A stretch of 64,000 bases of DNA, from contig JAVXUO010002708.1 of assembly GCA_033065855.1 (NCBI GenBank), positions 62,001 to 126,000 on the forward strand. The letters are read 5' to 3'. Positions within the stretch are counted from its first letter, which is position 1, and the number at the start of each line of letters is the position of its first letter. Positions 56,451-64,000 of the stretch are shown here, piece after piece. A program made the translations under genes and the position numbers. This stretch comes from Escallonia rubra. Taxonomy: Eukaryota > Streptophyta > Magnoliopsida > Escalloniales > Escalloniaceae. The notes beneath the pieces were generated by a model that saw nothing but the letters and a program-made list of their open reading frames with translations, was not told the origin of the DNA and made no database searches.

Positions 56451-59400
56451 AGAAAAAAAATTCAGGGAGTGCAAAAATTATATCGAATTCACCAAAAAAT
56501 TTTATATTAAATAATATTAAAAACAGAGTGCACTTAAAAAAAATACAAAAAGTATTATTAAGTTTCACGAGAGTCATTAAAGACTCAAGGATCTTAAGTT
56601 TCAATATTCCGGTATAGTTTGTCTAAAACTATGCTTAATCTCAATTATACTTTCTTGTTTTTTATTTTTCAATTAAAACATTTATAGTGTACTCTAAAGC
56701 TGTCTTTTATTTTTATCTAGCATGGCCTTATTCATTTTAGTACTAAAATAAGGCTATTTATTTAGTTGTGCATGTAATTTAACATATTTGCCATAAGACT
56801 TTTATTTTTAACACAGACTTATATGATAATACTTCACTTAGTCATCTAAAAAGTCTATATATGTGTGTGTTCTTTTGAAATCTATACTGCGAAATGAATG
56901 TGTGAAGTTGATATCAGATAATCCTAATGAAATAAGTAATTTCAATAAGGTTCAGAAACCTAACTTTTATACCCTATATTTATACATATGCATTACAATT
57001 TTAATATAAATACAAACTCAACAAAAGTTTATCATGAATAATGTATAACCTAGATCATTCAACAAATAAAGACATGCGTCATCAAAATAAAAAGGAAAAA
57101 AAAATATTACCTAGGGTGTAAGGTTTTGAGAGTTAAGAAAATTATAGGGTTGATCACATCCATGACCTTGAGGTTAGGGTAAAATTACACGTGTGTCCAT
57201 TAGTTAGAACAAATAATACTTATGGCCGTTGACCGAACGAAAGTATGAAAAGGCCATAATGCCCATCACTTATGAATGTAATTCTTCAAACGTCATTCCT
57301 CATCCTTTTATCTCACCATACAGCCCCACCACCACCATCACCCCTTTACACCTTTTCAGCTTCAACATACACAGAGACAACACACACACATGCAACCCCC
57401 TCTCCACACGCCCTACCCACACACCCCCACCCCCACACCCACAACACCACAACTGGCCACAAGCACAAGCACAAGCACAATTGCATCCCACTATTATCGT
57501 GCTCATCATCTTTCTCACCTTTCTTCGGTCTTCTTACCCCAATTAATTGTCACAGCTTTCTTCGGTCTTCTTACCTCAATCACTTGCTACAAACCATCTG
57601 GATTCAATCGAATCAAATGAACAAAAATGAAAATTTGAATTTAGCGTTTACAATCTGGAATAAGATGTATAAGATTTCTTATTTGTATCAAACTACTACC
57701 TAACACACGGCAGCCATCGCCATTAACCACGACGGGAGTAGCCTTCCATCGCCATTAATAAGCCTACCGTTGTGTTCAATCAGCCGACCACCTGTCCAAT
57801 TCACCCGCCGCCACCAAACGACCCACCATGGCCTCAAATCGACCCTCCATAAACCACAATTGCCATCAATCAGCCTTCCACGACTCACCACACCTCAAGT
57901 TAACACGCCTACACACACACACACACACACACACACTCAACTAATGTTACAAATTTATGACCGATTTGGCGGTTTTGAAAATTTCATGTTTATGCTACTA
58001 CCGAGGATGTTTACGGCAGTAGAGGCGGCCGGATGGGGTGGGATAACATGGAGGCCGACATTCAACACCGCCGGGATGTGGTTGGTGAGGCTGAGCTAGT
58101 TTACCGACTTTCAGGCTGAGTGCTTACCGAGAAAGGTGTGGTAGCGGGTGGATGGAGAAATTGGGTTAAAACCCTAATTAGGAAAATTAGGATTTGTGAA
58201 TTTTTACATTGTATATATCTTGTAGATACAAAATGAGAGCAACATTGATATTTAAAAAATGTGTATGGATGACATAAGCAAAAAATATATTTTAACGGTT
58301 CAATACGGCTTTACATTATGAAACTTAGTGACATTAACTGTAATTTCACAAAATACATATATTCATCATAGAAGTTGAAAAAAGAAGGTCTAGTCGAACT
58401 TGTAGATATACTGACTTTGTCTTATATCAATAAATTTAAATTTGCAGTCATATACAAAAATTAGTAGAGACAATAACAGGTACACCTTAAAAGCTATAAA
58501 AAATGAACATGATAATACTTGGACTTAGGAACATTTCTCTGAGTAGCAAAAAAGAAGGCTCATTTTATAAATTTTGATGTTGGTAAGTTTTAAGGTTATA
58601 TTTTGATAGAGTTTTCTTTAAAGATGAATAGAGACTTAACATCATATTTGTACGATTGGTTTAGATCCACTTCCACATTTTTGTCACTTAAAGATACATT
58701 AGTGAACTTTTAACCTCTTTAGCAACAAATTGTTTATATTTAGCCAAAAATATTATAGTTTAGCCTCACCTTCTTAAAAGTAAAAGATACACATATTTTT
58801 TTGTAAACCTCTTATTTCTTAAAAGGGTATTTTTAATGAAAAAATATTTAGCCATTTTAATCTCTTGAGATTATTCTAACGCTGGGGCCAAATCTTTAAT
58901 TGTTTTGGTAATATTCATAGTTTTTCGACACTAAAAGATGCATTATTGAACCTCTTTATTGTCAAAATGTTTAAAGTTAGCTGGAACGGTAGTAATTTAG
59001 CCTCACCTTTCACAAAGTCAAAATATTTAGAAAAATTTTAAACTCAAAATAATATTTTAAGGAAATTGTTTTTTAGTTATTTAACCCCTTGCGTATCAAA
59101 ACTTGAGAGTTTTCAAACTCAAATAAATATTAATCATTTGAGTAAAAATAAATTTGAGTCTTTATCAATTAAATTTTATCTAATCTTATCACTTATAAGA
59201 GTGAAATATAGGCAGACAATAGCCATCTGAAATCTGATGGGAAAAATAGTTTCAAGTAAAAAAACACTTCTAAGTAATACTAATTTTGCATGAGAACTTC
59301 AGTTTAAGAAGGGCATCTTAAGAAAAAAACAAAGGATTAGTCATTTAACTTCGGTCAAGATTATATATGCATTTCGAAAATTCTAAAAAACCTTCAGTTT

Positions 59401-59560
59401 TACTATAACTTTCTTATACCAATATGTATGTATTTAAAATTTAGAATTAAACTTCAGGTTTATAACAGTTTCAATGTACTAATATGTTTGTATTGAAATA
59501 TATATACATGCAAAATAATTCAAATCTATAGCATACGCATCAAAATATAAATATAAAATA
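56451..59560. other. AT-rich spacer, no recognised gene
   Basis: Contains a CA/CCA-rich stretch (57300-57480), a (CA)n microsatellite (57908-57936), and two diverged copies of a TTTAGCCTCACCTT segment near 58750 and 59000. Open frames around 57229-58099 are low complexity (Thr/His/Pro) and not supported as genes. It may be the body of the inverted Helitron relic to its right, but no 3' end was found. Confidence 0.45.
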
Positions 59561-60250
59561 CAAAATTAAAAAGGGTTGAATTTCTGACAAAATATTTAAT
59601 TTAGTTTAGATATATTATATTTCTCAAAAATGGCTATAGAAAACTTTGTTCTCTGCAAGTTATTTTCTTTAATCAAATATGATGGAGAAAATGTAATAAC
59701 TCTAAGGTAGTTTAGTTTTAACGTGAATGGAGGCGGTATGATTTGATAGAAATTTTTTTCAATAATTTGATAGCATGCTTCAAGGGCGATTTTATAGGAT
59801 TTTCATAGGGTTTTTTTTCTCTCTCTCTCTCTCTCTTTTAATAAATAAAAGTCAAAATAACTCTTTACTCTAATAAAAGCATATATTCCAATAAAGATAT
59901 TTTAATGAAAGAGACTTGATATCATACGAGAAGTAAAAAAACAACCTTATTTTCTAATAACACTCTTATTAAAAGTAGATATTTAATGAAAAAAAAGTTC
60001 TAAGTCAAAATTCAAAACAATCTTCAACTCTAATTAAAACATATATCCCAATAAGTGTATTTCAAGGAAAGAGTCTTGATATCCTATGAGAAGTAAAAAA
60101 ACACCCTCATTTTTTAATAACACTCTAATTTAAAAGAGTATTTAAAGGGAAAAGAAATGTTATAAGTCAAAAATACCCTTACTCACCCTTAACCTTTTAA
60201 GGAAAGATTAATTAGAAAATGGTATTTTAAAGGAAAAAAAATATAAATAT
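59561..60250 (-). mobile_element. Inverted Helitron 5' region, truncated
   Basis: The reverse complement matches 38380-39110 and the first part of 40625-40900: the same series of ATTGGGATATATGTTTT, CCCTATGAAAATCCTATAAA and TTTGACTTATAACATTT phrases in the same order. The outermost TC-type end is degraded. Confidence 0.65.
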
Positions 60251-60445
60251 ACATGTACGTGCAACTACAAGTTTTTTACAATCGTGTTTTTTGGGGATAA
60301 ATGTCATTTTAATCCATGAAGTTCATATTCATATAGGCATTCAACTAATACAAGTTGAAAAATATTAAACAAACTATTAAGGAAACTCATCGGAAAGCTA
60401 CTTGCGTTAAAGATTAACGCGCTCTAATCCTAACAAAAACACTAA

Positions 60446-60923
60446 GGCTCCGTTTGACAACACTTTCAGTTTTGATTTTCTGTTTCAAAAAAAAAAAATA
60501 TCAAAACCAGTTAAAAAATTTTTTTTACAAAAACAAGTAAGTGTTTGATGACCCAATTTTTATTTTGAGTTTTTTCTTTAGTGGTAGTTTGCGGTGATGG
60601 TGGTGCGGCGTGCCAGTGGTGGGTGGCCGTCAGCGGTGGCTGGTGGTTGCTGGCCACCGGCGGTGGTTGTCGGCTGCCGGCAGTCGCCGCCGGTGGCTAC
60701 CGGTGGACAGTGGCGGTGGGTGGTGGCTGCCGACGGTGGGAGGGTGGTGGTGGTGGTAGTTTCAAAATAAAAATCAAAACTGAAAACCAAAACTCATTTT
60801 TGGAGTTTTCAAAAACAGCACTGGTTTTTTAAACTGAAGAAAACAAAACGAAAACTGTCCGACAAACGCTCTTATTTTTTTCAGTTTACAAAATTGAAAA
60901 AAAAAACTCTGTCAAACGGGCCC
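60446..60923. mobile_element. PIF/Harbinger-like (Tourist-type) MITE
   Basis: 478 bp with ends GGCTCCGTTTGACAA and the inverted CTGTCAAACGGGCCC, flanked by TAA (60443-60445 and 60924-60926). The middle is a GGTGGC-rich GC block flanked by near-palindromic A/T-rich arms. The alternative, a hAT MITE, is less likely because no 8-bp duplication is visible. Confidence 0.7.
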
Positions 60924-61090
60924 TAAGTATAAACAAAGACTGACCTGTAAAAATAGTGCCTCCAAAGTCCAATCATCGTAATTGTCTTGTTGCTGTCATT
61001 AGAATTGACGCAGAAACCTCAAAGGCCTTTCTGGGAGACGCTATTTTCTCCTTCTTTGCGAGATGTGCTGTGAAGAACATTCCTCGAAAG

Positions 61091-61114
61091 CAGTTCAAGT
61101 TTGACTCATAATAT
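61091..61114 (+). promoter_or_regulatory. Conserved W-box block upstream of gene E
   Basis: CAGTTCAAG then TTTGACTCATAATAT, matching genes C and D. Confidence 0.5.
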
Positions 61115-61224
61115 ATGTCAATAGCGTGCTGTAATTTAGTCGTCTATGGATTTTAATAACTCTAGCAGTTTTTGAACATGTCCAACCTCCTCCCATCTCC
61201 CACCAGGCGTTGTTCTGAAGTCCT

Positions 61225-61232
61225 ATATATAT
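61225..61232 (+). promoter_or_regulatory. TATA box of gene E
   Basis: TATATATA 38 bp before the MATSD start codon. It overlaps an upstream in-frame ATG (61231), which is therefore probably not in the transcript. Confidence 0.55.
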
Positions 61233-61269
61233 GGTAAATGAAGTAACTGAATCAAGCACGACAGCTAAC

Positions 61270-63466
61270 ATGGCAACTTCAGATCTTCACTTCTTTGCCT
61301 TGGTAGTACTTGCAATCTTAGCTACCGGCTGCCTGGGCCGCGAACATGGGCACGATGGTAAGCATGTTCCGCTTTTCATATTTGGCGATTCGATCTTTGA
61401 TCCCGATAATAATAATTTCTGGCCATATGGGGAGACGTTCTTCAAGTACCCAACTGGAAGATTCTGTGACGGTCCCCTCATCCCTGATTTTATCGGTAAG
61501 AGACCTGGCAATATCCGTTTCTGTATTTATAACTGTGCTTCGATAAGTGGGGGCATTCGGTAATTTTTATTTTAAACAATCACAGATTGATGCTTTGTGA
61601 ATTTGTTGCAGCTGAGTATGCAAAGCTGCCATTGATTCCACCATACCTTCAGCCTGGAAATCATCAGTTTGGTTACGGGGCAAACTTCGCTTCTGGTGGA
61701 GCTGGTGCATTGGATGAAACTAATCCAGGACTAGTATGTGATATTTTAATACGTTACTTCGTTCATAAAAACAATTTTATTGGGTTTCTTATTTATTCAA
61801 CTTCTTAAAAGCCCTGTTTAATTTATATTAACATTTCAAAAACAATGAACATGCCGAAAAACTATTCTGAGTTTTGCAAGGATATATCTTCTTTGGTGGC
61901 ATGATTTCCTTCACTGTAATAGGTGATCAACCTCAATACACAGCTCACCTATTTCAAAGATGTAGAGAAGCAGTTGATGCATAAACTAGGTGATGAGGAA
62001 GCTACGTAGCTTCTATCTAAAGCTGTCTACTTTTTTAGCATCGGAGGCAACGATTAAGGGAGCCTGGCGAACTACAGCGGCTCTCACGATGAATTTTTGG
62101 AGATGTTGATTGGAAACATGACGGTTGTGATCAAGGTAGGGCATTGATCTCACACACACGTAGTCTCATAACAAAATCATCAGTTATTCTAAGAGGATTG
62201 CAAATCAAATTGAAAAGAAAAACTTCTTTTGTTCTTTCCGAGTCCTAACAAAGTTAATGCAGTTGACAGATGTGCGACTATAACACTATAACCGATCAAC
62301 ATTACTGCTTTTAACCAATGTTTTTAATGCTCTCTAGGAAATATATATGAACAAGAAGGGAGAAATTTTTTGGGTTTCTTGGCGTGACTGCAGTGGGTTG
62401 TTTACCAGCTTTCAGGAGTGCCAGTGGTCATTGCAACGAAGAGCTGGCAACCCTGGTAAAGCTGCACAATGAAGCTCTTCATAATATCCTCCATAAGCTA
62501 GACAGGCAATTAAAGGGGTTTAGGTATTCGTATTTTGATTTGTACACTGTGTCACTGGATTTAATCAAAAATCCCTCCAAATACGGTACCTTGCTCTCTC
62601 TTCTCTTTAGATGATATTATTACAGCAAAATAACTTTTTTGCAAAAACATGCATATTTTCAAGGGATGGCAATATGGGGTGTCCTTTTGATGGAATGATT
62701 GTCTCCATTGTAATAGGTGATCAACCTCAATACACAGCTGACCTATTTCAAAGATGTAGAGAAGCAGTTGACGCAGAAACTAGGTGATAAGGAAGCCACG
62801 CAACTTCTGTCTGAAGCTGTCTACTTATTTAGCATCGGAAACAATGATTATGGGAGCCTGGTGAACTACAACGACTCTCACGATGAATATGTGGGGATGG
62901 TGATTGGAAACATGACAGTTGTGATCAAGGTAGGGCATTGATCTCCCGCACATATATTATTCTAAGAGGATTGCAAAATCAAATCGAATAGAATTTTTGT
63001 TTTTTTTTTTTTTGTTCTTTCGTAGTCCGGTTTGCGACAAAGTTACTGCAGTTGGCAGACAGGGACTATAATTTATGCTCATTCTTTTTCTACTTTGGCT
63101 CGAAAGCAAGAAGCCAGGGATGATCTTATCTTCCTTCCTATAGAAAGGAGCATTCAACAGTGTTATAATTATTACTGCCATAGTGACTCTTGTATTTTAA
63201 CCAATGTTTTTATGCTCTCCAGGAAGTATATAGACAAGGAGGGAGAAATTTTGGGATTCTTGGCGTGGATGCGGTGGGTTGTGTACCAGCTTTAAGGAAT
63301 GCTAGTGGTTATTGCATGGAAGAGCTGGCAACCATAGTAAAGCTGCACAATGAAGCTCTTCATAAGATCCTCCATAAGCTAGAGAGGCAATTAGAGCGGT
63401 TTACTTATTCCTATTTTGATTTCAACACTGTGTCACTGGATATGATCGACAACCCTTTCAAATACG
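61270..63466 (+). CDS. Gene E: mosaic GDSL esterase/lipase, incomplete at window edge
   Basis: Exon 1 61270-61495 and exon 2 61612-61733 are open. They are followed by a broken exon 3/4 pair (61923-62585) and then by an intact pair, exon 3' 62717-62929 (SIGNNDYG) and exon 4' 63223-63466. Exon 5 must lie beyond 64000. Splicing exon 2 to exon 3' would keep the frame. Exon 1 keeps FIFGDS but has FDPDNNN for FDAGNNN and lacks nine residues (YINTVARAN in gene A), next to the active-site loop, so activity is doubtful even if spliced. The start at 61270 is chosen by homology over the in-frame ATG at 61231. The GDSL blocks IV-V cannot be judged within the window. Confidence 0.6.
61923..62585 (+). pseudogene. 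Broken exon 3/4 pair within gene E
   Basis: Exon 3 copy (61923-62135) has two in-frame stops (TAG after EEAT, TAA in the GGND block). Exon 4 copy (62338-62585) has small insertions near its start that shift the frame before TAVGCLPAF. Splice sites are still recognisable. Intron 4 is cut 21 bp into its MITE (62662-62682) at the point where the second pair was joined. Confidence 0.88.
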
Positions 63467-63553
63467 GTACCTTGCTTTCTCTTCTCTTTAGGCGATGTTT
63501 TTATAGCAAATTTTTATAGCAAAATAACTTTTCGTAAAAACGTGCATATTTTA

Positions 63554-64000
63554 TAGGGATGGCAATATGGAGTGCCCCACCTCGATTCATTTCATTTAGA
63601 TCAAACCCATCATATTTATATTGATTTAATACGGGTCAATTCGTTGGTTTCTAACTCCTTATGTTTTAAACTGGTGACATTTTTTTAAGGATCTTTTCAT
63701 TCCAGTTGGCATAGGCGGTGGCCATGGCTGTCAGAGTTGGTAGGCAGTGATGGGTGATGGGCAGCGGTGGTGGCTACTGGAGTTGGGTGGCAGCCAATGC
63801 CACTGTTCGGCATAGGCAATGGCTACTGAAATTGGCCAGTGGCGAGACAACAACGCCTGATGCTTCCAAAGTTGGTCGCCCGCAGACTGTTGTGATTAGA
63901 GGTAGCGGTGGCTGCCAAAGTTTAGTGGTTGTCAGCGCGGTGGTCAGTGGCTGATGCTTGCAAGCTTGTATGTGTGTGGGAGGGAAAGGAAAAAAAACAT
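63554..64000. mobile_element. Intron 4 MITE of gene E, cut by window end
   Basis: TAGGGATGGCAATATGG and the same GGTGGC-rich interior as in gene A (16149-16771), running off the end of the window. Confidence 0.65.

Noticed and set aside
56045-56617. 190-codon open frame
   Set aside because: Lies in a dispersed repeat with repeated GAGGCTTCT phrases; no domain, and the homologous 26-kb copy is not open.
57229-57703. Thr/His/Pro-rich frames of 105 and 143 codons
   Set aside because: CA/CCA low-complexity DNA gives long frames on several phases and both strands.
1-64000. CRISPR arrays, operons or bacterial defence systems
   Set aside because: No regular short repeats with unique spacers and no prokaryotic gene organisation; the window is plant nuclear DNA.

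Overview
This is nuclear DNA of a flowering plant, most likely a eudicot. The coding regions are split by spliceosomal GT-AG introns, the spacers are AT-rich, and the transposon load is typical of plants: CACTA, hAT, MULE and PIF-type MITEs, an RPA-carrying Helitron, LINE and SINE remnants, and solo LTRs. No bacterial or organellar gene is present. One unresolved base (N) lies at 26782.

The host content is a decaying and expanding cluster of GDSL-type esterase/lipase genes (SGNH hydrolases, secreted, five exons). Two copies can be read through as complete proteins: gene A (14110-17063, 355 aa) and gene D (52237-54935, 360 aa). Both keep Ser in GDS, the oxyanion Gly and Asn, and the Asp-x-x-His of the last block. 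Gene C (30216 onward) is dead: it has a GNS motif and an in-frame stop, and its last exon is split by about 6.5 kb of insertions. Gene E (61270 to beyond the window) has exons 1 and 2, a broken exon 3/4 pair and then a second intact exon 3/4 pair. An older relic on the minus strand (exon 3 at 9425-9672, exon 2 at 13388-13505) is split by a hAT transposon. Downstream of gene A, a segment of about 3.3 kb holding exons 3-5 plus 3' flank is present three times head to tail with near identity, so one promoter and signal-peptide exon is followed by three terminal cassettes.

Layout: 1-739 is a 51-bp minisatellite. 740-2702 is a CACTA-type element. 2703-9150 is a LINE-like relic split by a 4.7-kb CACTA-like element, which carries a C-terminal fragment of the host DNA polymerase alpha gene, and by a 197-bp SINE with a 16-bp target duplication. 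9965-13379 is a hAT element with a perfect 8-bp target duplication and an internal palindrome of about 195-bp arms. 14110-25305 is gene A with its tandem cassettes. 25306-29193 is a spacer holding the twin of a 224-bp patch found in cassette 3. 29194-29806 is a MULE-like MITE. 30216-39570 is gene C with its insertions (LINE-like, solo LTR, Helitron piece). 40625-51095 is a Helitron of about 10.5 kb with Rep/helicase and RPA-like genes. 51230-51904 is a hAT-type MITE. 52237-54935 is gene D. 55151-55844 is a solo LTR. 56451-60250 is AT-rich, its right part being an inverted Helitron 5' region. 60446-60923 is a PIF-like MITE, and gene E runs from 61270.

The main biological story is birth-and-death evolution of a secreted lipase cluster, driven by internal duplication of 3' exon cassettes with a recurrent breakpoint in intron 2, and by repeated transposon insertion. 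All exon models rest on splice-site reading and comparison between the paralogues; no transcript data were available.
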